Below the pieces are notes generated by a model. It was not told the origin of the DNA. It worked only from the letters and a program-made list of their open reading frames with translations, and made no database searches. From Mycobacterium sp. 852002-51961_SCH5331710 (GTDB lineage: Bacteria; Actinomycetota; Actinomycetes; Mycobacteriales; Mycobacteriaceae): DNA of 64,000 bases. The stretch spans positions 16,644-80,643 of the forward strand of contig NZ_LZSQ01000020.1 in assembly GCF_001665535.1 (NCBI RefSeq). Direction: 5' to 3'. Position 1 is the stretch's first letter. The number at the start of each line of letters is the position of its first letter. Positions 49,120-59,100 of this stretch are shown in pieces. The translations under genes were made by a program, and so were the position numbers.

Positions 49120-49584
49120 ATGTACACCCAATGGATCGAAAACCTTGTTGTACAACGCCTCTCGCTGCATGGCGGCCTGGTTCTGGATTTCGATGACTAC
49201 AACGAAATCGTCATCTCCTGCCCCCTGCTATTGACCCTTCCTGCCGTCGGCACCTACCCCATCGAGGCGGTGCGTATTGACCCCCTCAGGATCGCGACCC
49301 ACGAACGCCCACTGCTGAACCTCGCCGGCGCAGTGTGCACCCAGGCCTGTTCCAGCGACGATGGAGGACTACACCTGAGCTTCTCGCGCGGACATCGCAT
49401 CGATGTCGATCCCGACGCTGAACAGACAGCGTGGGAGTTGTATGGTATGCGCCACGGCTACATGGCCTGCCTACCTCAAGGACGGGTACGCGTGGTCCGC
49501 CATGACCTCCCCGACACCGACGACGCCAACATCGTCAACAGCGCCACGCAATCATCGGCGGGGTCGGCGCGGCAGACCCACTGA
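49120..49584 (+). CDS. DUF6188-like protein
   Basis: A 154-aa small cytosolic protein. VQRLSLHGGLVLDFDDYNEIVI and LHLSFSRGHRIDVDPDAEQTAWEL with the terminal RVRVVRHDLPD pattern match DUF6188 as I remember it; the function is unknown. ATG 49120 has a purine-rich site (AAAAGAGA); ATG 49099 in frame would add seven residues. It lies directly behind an exact dyad. Confidence 0.7.
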   Translation: MYTQWIENLVVQRLSLHGGLVLDFDDYNEIVISCPLLLTLPAVGTYPIEAVRIDPLRIATHERPLLNLAGAVCTQACSSDDGGLHLSFSRGHRIDVDPDAEQTAWELYGMRHGYMACLPQGRVRVVRHDLPDTDDANIVNSATQSSAGSARQTH

Positions 49585-49632
49585 TGCGGCCGCGGACGCG
49601 GCGACGGGTCGACTTGGGCGGCAATACGTGGA

Positions 49633-50682
49633 TCAGGTTGAACGTGGACAGGACCGCCCTGGCGACATCGAGGCGGGCGAGCATTCCCGGATGATGCTGG
49701 CGAAGTTTTGCTGCACGCGTTCCGCAGCGATGCCGACCGATGGTGAATACAGCATGATGTGGTCGAGGACGCCTTCGTAGCGTCTCAGTTGTTCACGGAC
49801 CTCGTGTGCCGTCCCGGCGACACCCATGGTGTCGATCATCTCCTCGGACACCGCGGCGAACATCGCCGGGAAATCGCGCTGGGCGAATGCTTCTCGGATG
49901 GTTCGGCCTTCGCTGGCGAAGCCGTTCACATCGAGTACCGTCTCGTAGGATTTGACCGAGGAGTAGAACGCAATCTGCTGCGCCAGTTCGCGCCTGGCGA
50001 CCTCGGTGTCGTCGTGGATGGCGCACATCACCATGGAAATGATTTCCACGTCATTGGGGTCGCGGCCGGTGTGCGCGGCACCCCTGGCGATAGCGGGCCG
50101 GACGATCTCCTCGACGTAGGTGGTTGTGAACAGCGGATGTCCGGCCAGGCCGTCGGCCACCCGCCCGGCCGCCTCGCACATCCGGGGCCGGACACCGGCA
50201 GTGACGATCGGGATCGGCCGGCTGGAGGGTCCCATGTCGCCGGTCGGGGTGAGATTCATTCTGTAGAAACGGCCCTCGTGATGGATCGGGCCTTCATGCA
50301 GGTTCCATATCCGGCGCAGCAGCATCACGAGTTCTTCCATCCGCAGGGCGGGTGCGGAGGTGTCGGGCACGCCGTGCCAGTCGCCCATCATCCGTTTGGT
50401 GCCGTTGCCGATGCCGAGTACCAGTCGTCCGTTGGAGAGTTCGTCGAGGTCGCGTGCCTCGGTGGCCAGCACCAGGGGGCTTCGGCCGACGCCGTAGAGA
50501 ATGGAGGAACCGATCCGACAGTTCTGTGTGCTGTTGGCCATCGCGGCCATGGAGATCGATCCGGACCGAGAGTAGAACTCGGAGGCCCATACGGCGTCGA
50601 ACCCGGCCGCATCAGCGGCCTGGGCGGTTTGGGCCAGTGACTTCAGATCCCCGCCGAGAACCGACAGGCCGTAGGTGCTCAT
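49633..50682 (-). CDS. luciferase-like (F420/FMN-dependent) oxidoreductase
   Basis: A 349-aa TIM-barrel flavin/F420 oxidoreductase of the LLM class. Typical segments are AADAAGFDAVWASEFYSRS, IGSSILYGVGRSPLVLATEA, LGIGNGTKRMMGDWHG, and PIVTAGVRPRMCEAAG. LLM proteins in mycobacteria often use F420, but the cofactor cannot be told from sequence. ATG 50682 overlaps the TetR stop (ATGA); the longer in-frame ORF to 50976 runs through the TetR gene and is a shadow. Confidence 0.88.
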   Translation of the reverse strand: MSTYGLSVLGGDLKSLAQTAQAADAAGFDAVWASEFYSRSGSISMAAMANSTQNCRIGSSILYGVGRSPLVLATEARDLDELSNGRLVLGIGNGTKRMMGDWHGVPDTSAPALRMEELVMLLRRIWNLHEGPIHHEGRFYRMNLTPTGDMGPSSRPIPIVTAGVRPRMCEAAGRVADGLAGHPLFTTTYVEEIVRPAIARGAAHTGRDPNDVEIISMVMCAIHDDTEVARRELAQQIAFYSSVKSYETVLDVNGFASEGRTIREAFAQRDFPAMFAAVSEEMIDTMGVAGTAHEVREQLRRYEGVLDHIMLYSPSVGIAAERVQQNFASIIRECSPASMSPGRSCPRST

Positions 50683-51275
50683 GACTGGTCTCCTGTGCGC
50701 GGGCGCAGGCCGTCGAACATGACGGCGCTGAGGGTGCTGGCGACCACCGTCTCGTCGAGGTGGTTCTCGGTGACCAGGTACATGAGTGCATTGATGGTGA
50801 CCGCGCCGAACAGCGCAATGGACGTCGATCGTGCATCGGGCTGAGCGACGAGGGATCCGTCGCGGGCCCCTTCGATGAGCAGAGTTTCGACGGGTTGTTG
50901 GTAGGCGGTATTGATCATCTCGGCGATGGCCGGCATGCGGGCCGCTCGTCCCAGTTCGCCGATGAGTGCACGGCATACCGCTGGCCGCTGCGCCATTGCC
51001 CGCAGTTGTGCGCGGATGACGAGTTCGAGGCGTTCGGCACCGGTGCCGTCGGTGTGCACGATCGCGGTCACGGCATCGGAGATGTCCTTGAGGAGGTCTT
51101 CGAGCAGGAAGGCAAGGATGTCCTCTTTGCCGGCGAAGTAGTAGTACAGCGTCGCTTTCGGCACACCGGTCACCGCGGCGACGTCTTCGATCTTGGAGTC
51201 GTTGAGCCCCTTCTCGGCGAACAAGTCCGCCGCGGCGGGAAGCCGGTCAGAGATCTGACGTGGAATCTTGCGCAT
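50679..51275 (-). CDS. TetR-family regulator, divergent from the P450 gene
   Basis: A 198-aa TetR protein. The HTH reads SKIEDVAAVTGVPKATLYYYFAGKEDILAFLLEDLL (about residues 27-62). It shares an operon with the LLM gene and faces the P450 gene across a perfect palindrome at 51298-51320, which is its probable operator. Confidence 0.9.
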   Translation of the reverse strand: MRKIPRQISDRLPAAADLFAEKGLNDSKIEDVAAVTGVPKATLYYYFAGKEDILAFLLEDLLKDISDAVTAIVHTDGTGAERLELVIRAQLRAMAQRPAVCRALIGELGRAARMPAIAEMINTAYQQPVETLLIEGARDGSLVAQPDARSTSIALFGAVTINALMYLVTENHLDETVVASTLSAVMFDGLRPRTGDQS

Positions 51276-51297
51276 TGCCCCCCTGTCCCGGTCGGCC

Positions 51298-51320
51298 GGT
51301 TTAGACTGCGAGTCTAAACC
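51298..51320. promoter_or_regulatory. perfect 23-bp palindromic operator
   Basis: GGTTTAGACT, GCG spacer, AGTCTAAACC: 10-bp arms without mismatch. It lies 23 bp upstream of the TetR start and 29 bp upstream of the P450 start, covering both likely promoters. Confidence 0.85.
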
Positions 51321-51348
51321 GTCGTTACTTTGGTGGTCGGAGGTCTTG

Positions 51349-52545
51349 GTGGTCTCGGTGCAGATTCGTTACGACCCGTTCGACGCCTCGATCCTCAACG
51401 ACCCCTATCCGACGTATCGGTCGTTGCGTGACACGGCTCCGGTGTACCGCGCCGAGGAGTCCCATACCTGGGTGTTGAGCCGGCACGGCGACGTCCAGGC
51501 CGCAGCACTGGATCACGGCACGTACTCCTCGGTGGACGGCATCTTCCCCACCCCGCCGGGATCGGACTTCATCGGCTCGTTCCTGCCGATGATGATCGTG
51601 ATGGACCCTCCGCGCCACGACCAGTTGCGTGCCCTGGTGAGCCGGGCGTTCACCCCCCGGCGGGTGGCCGGGCTGCAGGGCGCCATCACACAGATGGCCG
51701 CGGAGTTGTTCGAGCGCCTCGACGAGGGCTCCGGATCGGCGGACTTCGTGACCGACTTCGCCGCGATCCTGCCCGCCGCGGTGATCGCCGATCTGCTGGG
51801 CGTTCCCGCCACCGATCGTGATCAGTTCCGATTGTGGTCGAGCCAACTGGTCCAGGTCGACGTCAACCACGGACAAACCACCGACGCACTGACCGCCGCC
51901 ACCTCGATCTACGCCTACTTCACCGACTTCCTCGCCGACCGCCGCAAAAACCCCCGCGAGGACCTGATGTCGGCGTTGGCCAACGCCACCGTCGACGGGA
52001 TCGGACTGACCGACGAGGAAGTCCTCGGCTTCTGCGCGCTGCTGCTCGTCGCGGGCTACGAGACCACCACCAATCTGCTGGGGAACTCCGCGGTCGTACT
52101 GGCCCAGCATCGGCAGACCCGCCGACGCCTGGCCGCCGATCGAACACTGTTGGGGCCGGCAGTCGAGGAGTTGCTGCGCTACGACTCACCGGCACAGGGA
52201 CTTTCACGAACCCTGACCCGCGACGTCATCCTGCATGACACGACGATGCGTCAAGGTGAGAAGGTGCTGCTGTTGTTCGGGTCGGCCAACCGCGACGAGC
52301 GTGCCTTCCCTGATCCTGACGTGTTCGACATCGAGCGCACCAGTGAGCACCAGGTCGCCTTCGGTCGCGGCATCCACTTCTGTCTGGGTGCGGCACTGGC
52401 GCGGATGGAGGCCCGCATCGCTCTGGATGCTTTGTTGGACAAGGTGCCTGACTGGGAGGTCGATCTTGAATCGGCGCGGCGGCTGCGGTCCGGACCGATC
52501 CGCGGCTACACATCGCTGCCCATCACTTGGACCACGCCGGTCTAG
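51349..52545 (+). CDS. cytochrome P450
   Basis: A 398-aa soluble bacterial P450 monooxygenase. I-helix AGYETTTNLL (about residues 235-245), K-helix ELLRYDSP with the ExxR motif, and heme loop FGRGIHFCLG with Cys345. The I-helix has Glu-Thr rather than the common Asp-Thr pair. GTG 51349 is chosen since GGAGG at 51339-51343 is five bases away; the in-frame reading to 51268 would cover the operator. Needs ferredoxin partners, which are not in the window. The substrate is unknown. Confidence 0.92.
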   Translation: MVSVQIRYDPFDASILNDPYPTYRSLRDTAPVYRAEESHTWVLSRHGDVQAAALDHGTYSSVDGIFPTPPGSDFIGSFLPMMIVMDPPRHDQLRALVSRAFTPRRVAGLQGAITQMAAELFERLDEGSGSADFVTDFAAILPAAVIADLLGVPATDRDQFRLWSSQLVQVDVNHGQTTDALTAATSIYAYFTDFLADRRKNPREDLMSALANATVDGIGLTDEEVLGFCALLLVAGYETTTNLLGNSAVVLAQHRQTRRRLAADRTLLGPAVEELLRYDSPAQGLSRTLTRDVILHDTTMRQGEKVLLLFGSANRDERAFPDPDVFDIERTSEHQVAFGRGIHFCLGAALARMEARIALDALLDKVPDWEVDLESARRLRSGPIRGYTSLPITWTTPV

Positions 52546-52551
52546 CCCGTG

Positions 52552-52731
52552 CCCCTCTTCGACGACGCGTCGTGTGCTTCACCGCGCGGCCAGGTTCATC
52601 GCCGTCGATGTCGAGCACTCCGCGCGCACGGCGACCTCGGCGCATTCGGCGACATGCTCAAACGATTCGCGGGCTCGAACGGTGATCGACCCATGACCGG
52701 ACAGGAGGCAGGGGCATGGTGGTGGCAGTGA
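52552..52731 (+). pseudogene. remnant of a PaaI-type thioesterase C-terminus
   Basis: Pieces in different frames resemble the tail of the thioesterase encoded at 47858-48373: CFTARPG in one frame, ARFIAVDVEH in a second, and RAHGDLGAFGDMLKRFAGS in a third. The intact gene reads ARFTASAVFIVVSPEH and FAAHGDVSAFGDLLEQF in one frame. At least one and probably two frameshifts are needed, and the first two thirds of the gene are missing. Confidence 0.6.
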
Positions 52732-53168
52732 CATTCGCGCACTTCGATGAGCAGATCGCCGACCAGCTGCTCAGATCGGCGAACACAGCGGGTGGACTGT
52801 CGACGTTTCTGAGCTTTCGGCACACCGAACTCGCCGCCGGTCGGCTGGTGGCAGAGATGGAAACCCGTGCCGAACTGCTCACACCCTTCGGCACCCTGCA
52901 CGGCGGATGTCTATCGGCGATGGTCGACCACTGTCTCGGAGTCGTGTTCTACCCCGTCATTCCGGCCGGATCATGGGTCGCCACCACCGAATTCAAGCTG
53001 AACCTGCTGCGACCCGTGTCCACCGGTGTGTGTGTCGCCGTCACCGACATCGTGTCGCTGGGCAATCGCAGTGGAGTAGCGCGCATCGACATTAGCAACG
53101 GCGACAAAGCCGTCTGCGTAGCCCAGGGCACGGTCACGATCGTGAACGCCGCGGGCAACGCACAATGA
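52716..53168 (+). CDS. PaaI-type hot-dog thioesterase
   Basis: A 150-aa thioesterase. TPFGTLHGGCLSAMVDHCLG is the active-site helix with its Asp, and TTEFKLNLLRPV closes the hot-dog core. ATG 52716 has AGGAGG upstream. It overlaps the remnant's last codons. Likely hydrolyses acyl- or aroyl-CoA made in the pathway. Confidence 0.88.
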   Translation: MVVAVTFAHFDEQIADQLLRSANTAGGLSTFLSFRHTELAAGRLVAEMETRAELLTPFGTLHGGCLSAMVDHCLGVVFYPVIPAGSWVATTEFKLNLLRPVSTGVCVAVTDIVSLGNRSGVARIDISNGDKAVCVAQGTVTIVNAAGNAQ

Positions 53169-53226
53169 AGGCGCTTGTAGCCGGTCGCACGCTTCGGGCG
53201 GACTCCGATCTCGCCAGGAAGGTGTC

Positions 53227-54117
53227 ATGACCTCCGCCGTGCAGCATCGGGTCCGAACCCAGGACGGGATCACCCTGGCCGCCGACTGCTACGACCACGA
53301 TGACGCCCGTCCCGTCGTGCTGCTCCTGCACGGCGGCGGCCAGAACCGGCACGCGTGGAGCACTTCAGCGCGTCGTCTCCACGCATGCGGATACACAGTC
53401 GTCGCCTACGACACCCGCGGTCACGGCGACAGCGACTGGGACCCAGCCGGCAGGTACGACATCGAGCGACTCGCGACCGATCTCCTCGCCGTGCGTGAGC
53501 ACTTCAGCGCCGATACCGCCCCTGCCGTCGTAGGTGCATCCCTTGGGGGCATGACCGTGCTCGGCACGCATCTGTTGACATCCGGGGCGTCGTGGACGGC
53601 GGTCGTCCTGGTCGACGTCACCCCGCGGCTTGAATTCCAGGGCGCTCGTCGCGTGGTGACGTTCATGGCCGCACATCCCGATGGCTTTGGCACCCTCTCC
53701 GACGCCGCCGAGGTGATCGCCGCGTACAACCCCCATCGCTCGCGCCCGGCCAACGTCGACGGCCTGCGCAAGGTGCTACGGCAGCGTCACGACGGCCGCT
53801 GGATCTGGCGGTGGGACCCGGCATTCATTCACTCCAACTTCGACTTCCTCCGCGACGAATCGACCACGGGAACGGAGCAATTCGACGCAATCAGCCGCCT
53901 GCTGATCGACGGAGCCCGACGGGTCAGCGCCCCAACACTTCTCGTAAGGGGTCTGTTGTCCGACGTGGTCTCCCAAGCCACCGTCGACGAGTTCAAGCAA
54001 CTGGTTCCCCACGCCGAGACCGTCGACGTATCCGGCACCGGACACATGATCGCCGGCGACGACAACGACGCCTTCGGCTCCGCCGTCACCGAGTTCCTCG
54101 GCCGGAGCTTCCTGTAG
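53227..54117 (+). CDS. alpha/beta hydrolase
   Basis: A 296-aa serine hydrolase. Oxyanion segment LLLHGGGQNRHAW, nucleophile elbow GASLGG (Ser about residue 102), catalytic acid probably Asp in LLVRGLLSDVV, and His in VSGTGHMIAGDD. It resembles C-C bond hydrolases and esterases; the substrate cannot be named. It is the last gene of the P450-led unit and converges with the next gene. Confidence 0.88.
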   Translation: MTSAVQHRVRTQDGITLAADCYDHDDARPVVLLLHGGGQNRHAWSTSARRLHACGYTVVAYDTRGHGDSDWDPAGRYDIERLATDLLAVREHFSADTAPAVVGASLGGMTVLGTHLLTSGASWTAVVLVDVTPRLEFQGARRVVTFMAAHPDGFGTLSDAAEVIAAYNPHRSRPANVDGLRKVLRQRHDGRWIWRWDPAFIHSNFDFLRDESTTGTEQFDAISRLLIDGARRVSAPTLLVRGLLSDVVSQATVDEFKQLVPHAETVDVSGTGHMIAGDDNDAFGSAVTEFLGRSFL

Positions 54118-54247
54118 GTCGCGACGTGATCGAGCACCATCGAGCGGCCAGTAGAAAGGACTGGGCTTGACTTCACTGCGCGCGGAGCGAAGCCCATGAA
54201 TTGTTCTTCGCTTAGGCCGACTTTGACCGCGACGGGCTCTGGTCGAG

Positions 54248-55117
54248 CTAGACGTTACTACGCATTTGTTGGCCACCATCGGCGTCGAAGAGTTCCTTGG
54301 TCCAGCGTTCGAGGATTTCTGCGCTGTCCCAGTCGTCGGGATGAAATCCGGCGCGGGTGTAGGAACGAAAGCGCTCAATTGCTGCTGGGCTGAATAGCGG
54401 GTTATGACGGAAACCTCGAAGGCTGCGCAGCAACCGCACCGGGTTGTAGGCGGCACGGTCACCGGCCAGAGAGCGGGTGGTCTGGATGACCAACTCGCTG
54501 AACAAGAGGAGGCTGGCGATCCGCATCCCCCAGACCCTGGTGCGTTCGCTTCCACCGACCGTCTCGTAGACATCGAAAGCGACGGCCTTGTGCTCGCATT
54601 CTTCCAGTGCGTGCCAGAGCAGAATAGGCCGCACTTCGGTGTCGCCGATCAATTCTTGAGCTTCGTCGCTGGTGAGAATGATCTCGGCGAATGTCGCTGT
54701 GTAGTGCTCGAGGGCGGCCGTCACAGCCAGGCGCATCTTGGGAGAAAAACGCTTCTCAAGTCGGCCAACCAACTTCTTGATATGGCGATCGATCCCCTCG
54801 GTGGGATAGCCCATCGCTTGGAGCCGATCGTTGAGCAGCCGATGCTGGTGTCGGTGCGTGGCCTCTTGTGCAATGAATCCCTTGACCGCCTCCTTGAGGT
54901 CAGCGTCGCTGATGTGGTCCCGATACTCGCGGACTGACCGGATGAAGAAGTCTTCGCCTTCGGGGAACGTGGCCGACAAGGTGGACACAAAGTGGCTCAT
55001 CACCAAGTCGCCATCGACGAAGTGCTGCCGACTGGTCCCAGCAGGCATGTCGAATCGAACACGGCGGGGCTTCGGGACGACCCTCGTGGTGGGCCGAGTG
55101 AACGAATCGTCGCTCAT
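54248..55117 (-). CDS. predicted metal-dependent hydrolase (PF10118 type)
   Basis: A 289-aa helical protein. Metal ligands are probably in KGFIAQEATHRHQH (E-x2-H), LEHYTATFAE (E-H) and LWHALEECEHKAVAFDVYE (H-x3-E-x2-H), a pattern like diiron carboxylate bundles. Members are annotated as metal-dependent hydrolases without a known substrate and are common in mycobacteria. It is divergent from a TetR gene. Confidence 0.83.
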   Translation of the reverse strand: MSDDSFTRPTTRVVPKPRRVRFDMPAGTSRQHFVDGDLVMSHFVSTLSATFPEGEDFFIRSVREYRDHISDADLKEAVKGFIAQEATHRHQHRLLNDRLQAMGYPTEGIDRHIKKLVGRLEKRFSPKMRLAVTAALEHYTATFAEIILTSDEAQELIGDTEVRPILLWHALEECEHKAVAFDVYETVGGSERTRVWGMRIASLLLFSELVIQTTRSLAGDRAAYNPVRLLRSLRGFRHNPLFSPAAIERFRSYTRAGFHPDDWDSAEILERWTKELFDADGGQQMRSNV

Positions 55118-55151
55118 GTTGTTCTCCCGTTCGTCAAGGGCACGCTGGCAA

Positions 55152-55173
55152 TCTGACTCTAAGCCTTGTCAGA
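55152..55173. promoter_or_regulatory. inverted repeat between the hydrolase and TetR genes
   Basis: TCTGAC-N10-GTCAGA in the 77-bp gap between divergent genes, about 20 bp before the TetR start. Likely its operator; it differs from the two other operator types in the cluster. Confidence 0.6.
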
Positions 55174-55194
55174 ATTAGATGGCAAGCTATCCAC

Positions 55195-55857
55195 GTGGTT
55201 TCGGCGCGGGTGTATAGCGGGATGTCCGCCGAGGAGCGTCACCGGAACCGGCGCACCCGTCTCATCGAGGCCGCAACCGAGTTGATCGGCACGCGCGGTG
55301 TTGCCGCCGCCACTGTGACTGCCGTCTGCGCTGAATCAGGTGTCACGTCACGCTACTTCTACCAGCACTTCTCCGGCCGAGACGCCCTCCTGCGGGCTGT
55401 CTACCAGCAGCTCTATGCCACCTTCCAGGAGGTGATAGTCGACGCGATCCCCGATGCCGGCGAGCCACCGGAGGTGCTGGCGTACGCGCCGATCCACAGG
55501 CTGGTCAGCATGATCGACGACGACCCTCGGCTGGGTCGGATCCTGTTCGTGGAATCTGCAACCGAGCCGCTGCTCCGAGAGCTACGCAGCGAACTGATGG
55601 CCGGTTTCACCGACCTCGTATTGCGCGAGGCCAGACTCCACCTCGACATCCCCGACTCCGCCGTGGGGGTTGCCCATTTGGCTTCGACCTTGGGCGTGGG
55701 AGGGCTATTCGAAGTCTTGCGCCGCCGACTCGACGGAGAACTGGAGTTCACCACCGATGAACTCGTTCAGCACTGCGCAGGTTTCCTGGGCAGCCTAGGC
55801 AATTACGTGCTGCTGCAGAACACGGGCCAGTCGGCCACAACCGAAGCGCAAACCTAG
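55195..55857 (+). CDS. TetR-family regulator
   Basis: A 220-aa TetR protein. HTH ATVTAVCAESGVTSRYFYQHFSGRDALLRAVYQQL (about residues 38-72) with RYFYQHF in place of the usual LYRHF. GTG 55195 start. It is divergent from the PF10118-type hydrolase, which it probably controls. Confidence 0.88.
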   Translation: MVSARVYSGMSAEERHRNRRTRLIEAATELIGTRGVAAATVTAVCAESGVTSRYFYQHFSGRDALLRAVYQQLYATFQEVIVDAIPDAGEPPEVLAYAPIHRLVSMIDDDPRLGRILFVESATEPLLRELRSELMAGFTDLVLREARLHLDIPDSAVGVAHLASTLGVGGLFEVLRRRLDGELEFTTDELVQHCAGFLGSLGNYVLLQNTGQSATTEAQT

Positions 55858-56185
55858 AGCTAGCGGCCCCGCTACGCGATGTGGCCGTCCGTGCGCTCGA
55901 TGTCAACGTCCGAGACCAGCAACAGCAAGACCTGAACAACATCCAAGGCCAATGCCGTCGACTGAACAACGTCGGCCTGGCTTCAGAAGCCAACTGAGTG
56001 TTCGACCATTCCCTGCCGGCTGTGACCGGCGGCCGGCGCTGGACTCGATAGCGGCCGCCTGTCCTTCCCCAGTCGCGCATTGCGCGGCCTGGCGTCCTAC
56101 GACGCCGTCACCACTTGCACTACATGCGGTAGCGTAGCGATACCGACAGTATCGATCGCTACCATTCGCTATCAGTGGAGGTCCA
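55858..56185. other. 328-bp gap upstream of mmpL
   Basis: Holds the mmpL control region at its right end. On the left a plus-strand frame ending in QDLNNIQGQCRRLNNVGLAS (stop at about 56000) looks protein-like but has no plausible ribosome site and no family I know; it may be the tail of a deleted gene. Confidence 0.35.
56128..56163. promoter_or_regulatory. nested operator of the mmpL gene (17-bp dyad, copy 3)
   Basis: The inner dyad CGATAC-CGACA-GTATCG at 56138-56154 is perfect and fits CGATAC-N5-RTATCG. Outer arms GGTAGCG (56128-56134) and CGCTACC (56157-56163) are also complementary but offset by one base. It lies 23 bp before the mmpL start. Confidence 0.65.
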
Positions 56186-59100
56186 GTGACCGACGGCACT
56201 GCAGATTCCCCAAGCCAGGCCACGCGCCGTGACCGGCGGGCCAACGGATCACCCGACCCCGCCGACACCCGCGAGTACAGCGAACGGTTGGCGACGCTCG
56301 CCCGATTCACCCTCCGGCACAAAGCCCTGGTCATCGGGGTATGGCTCGGCGCCGCGGTGGTCCTCGCGCTGCTGTTCCCCCAGCTGGAAACCGTGGTGCG
56401 CCAACAGTCGGTGGACCTCATTCCTCGCGATGCGCCGTCCTTGCAGACGGTTGACCGCATGAGCGCCGCGTTCGGCGAAGAAGGCTCGAAAACCATGGTG
56501 TTCGTCGCCATGGAAGACCCCAATGGGTTGACTCCGACTGCACGGCAGCGCTACGGCGAACTCGTGAGCCGGTTGCAGGCCGAAGGCGACCACGTCCTTC
56601 TGGTGCAGGACCTACTGGCCGATCCGATTACCGAAGCCCAGGCGGTCAGCGCCGATCGCAAAGCCTGGTATCTGCCCGTCGGCGTCACCGGCACCCTCGG
56701 AGACCCCACGGCCGCCGAATCCGTCAACGCGGTGCGCGACATCGCGGCGGAGGTGTTCACCGGCTCGACCACGACTGTGCAGGTAACGGGACCACCGGCG
56801 ACCTTCAGCGACATGATCGCCTCCGCCGAGCACGACCTGCTGCTGATCTCAATCGCTACCGCGGGCGTGATCGCCCTGATCCTGCTGATCGTCTACCGGT
56901 CGGTGTTCACCGCGCTGTTACCGCTGCTGGTAATCGGGTTGAGCCTGGCAGTCGGGCGCGGCGTGCTGTCCGCCCTCGGCGAGTTGGGCATGCCGGTCTC
57001 CCAGTTCACTGTCGCCTTCATGACGGCGATCCTGCTCGGCGCCGGAACCGACTACACCGTGTTCCTGATCAGCCGATACCACGAACAGCGCCGCGCCCAA
57101 GTACCCGCCGATCAGGCCATCATCCACGCCACCGCCAGCATCGGGCGCGTCATCCTCGCCTCCGCCGCCACCGTCGCACTCGCGTTCCTGGCCATGGTCT
57201 TCGCGCGGCTCAGCGTCTTCGCCGCCCTGGGCCCCGCGTGTGCCATCGCCGTGCTGTTCGGATTTCTGGCCACCGTCACCCTGCTGCCACCGGTGTTGTC
57301 GCTAGCCGCCAAACGCGGCATCGGTGAGCCCAAACCCGATCGCACCCGCCGCTACTGGAACAGCGTCGCCGTCGCCGTGGTCCGCCGTCCCGTGCCACTA
57401 CTGATCGTCAGCCTGGTCATCCTGCTCGCCCTGTCGGCAGCCGCCGCAACCATCAAAATCAGCTACGACGACCGCAAGGGACAACCAGACACCACGGCCA
57501 GCAACCAGGGCTACCACCTGCTGGACCGCCACTTCCGCAAAGACGTCGTCATCAGCGAATTCCTCGTCGTGGAAAACCCGACCGACATGCGGACCGGGAA
57601 AGGACTGGCCGATCTCGACGAGATGGCCTCCCGCGTCTCCCAGATCCCCGGCGTCACCAAGGTTTCCGGAGTCACCCGCCCCACCGGAGAGCGCCTCGAC
57701 CAAGCAGAACTGGCCTGGCAGAACGGCCAGATCGGCGACAAAATGGCCGGCGCGGTCGCCGAGGGCAACTCCCGCAAAGACGACCTCGCCAAACTCACCG
57801 GCGGCGCCGACCAGCTCGCCGACGGCCTCGCCCAACTCGACAGCACCGTGCGCACCGCCCTCACACCACTGGCCGGAATCCTCACCCAAGCCCAATCCGC
57901 AGGAACTCAGGTCAACCAGTTCCGGCCGCTGCTGCAACAACTTTCCGCCACTGCCCCCGCCGTCGACCAAGCCATCCAATCCGGCCCAGGACTACGACCG
58001 CTGGCCAACCAAGCCCAAAACGCGATCACCCAACTCGACCCACTCGTCGGCGCCCTCAACACCTCGCCGTGGTGTGCCACCACCCCGCAATGCGCCCAAA
58101 TCCGCGACCAGGTGCAGATCCTGGTCACTCTGCGCGACAGCGGATTCTTCAACCAGATCGCCGACCTCGGGGACCGCTACGATCCCGCCACCAACGCCAC
58201 CGTCGGTGGCACCCTCGCCAACGTCCAGAACGCAGTCGCCTCGCTGGACAAGGCATTCGGAGCCCTCGGTGACCCGGCCGACCTGGCCACCAATCTCCGC
58301 CGACTACAGGACGGAATCGGACAGCTCGCCTCCGGCGCCCAAGCACTCGCCACCGGCGTCCGCACCCTCGCCGACAGCAACATCGAAATGCTGTCCGGCA
58401 TGAGCCAGATCGCCACCCAACTACAAAACTCTTCACGCGCAGCGGCCGACTCCGACTCCTCGAGCGGTTTCTACCTGCCCGCCAACGCATTCGAGAACCG
58501 GCAATTCACCGACGTCGCCGAACAATTCCTCTCACCGGACGGCAAAACAGCGCGGTTCATGATCGAAAGCAGCCACGACCCATACAGCGTTGAAGCCATG
58601 GACCTCGCCAGCCGCATCACCGACACCGCCAACACCGCACGACCCAACACGTCACTCGCCGACGCCACCGTGTCCGTCGCCGGCTTCCCCGCCGTAAACT
58701 CCGATATCCAACGACTCCTATGGGCCGACTTCGCACAACTGGCCATGGCCACCATAATCATCGTCGGCGTCATCCTGGTCCTACTGCTGCGAGCGCTCCT
58801 AGCACCGCTCTACCTACTAGGCACCGTCGTGCTCAATTACCTCGCCTCGCTCGGCATCGGCGTTGTGGTCTTCCAATGGGGACTGGGCCACGAAATCGCC
58901 TGGCCCGTACCGCTGCTGGCGTTCATCATCCTCGTCGCCGTCGGCGCCGACTACAACATGCTGCTCGTCTCACGGCTCCGCGAAGAATCCGGAACCAACA
59001 TCCGCGTCGGCGTCCTGCGCACCGTGGCAAACACCGGAGCCGTCATCACCTCCGCTGGCCTGATATTCGCCGCCAGCATGTTCGGCCTCATGGTCGGCTC

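Noticed and set aside
52235..52696. A 153-codon frame overlapping the end of the P450 gene
   Set aside because: Its first two thirds are an out-of-frame shadow of the P450; only its last part is of interest, as one piece of the thioesterase remnant.
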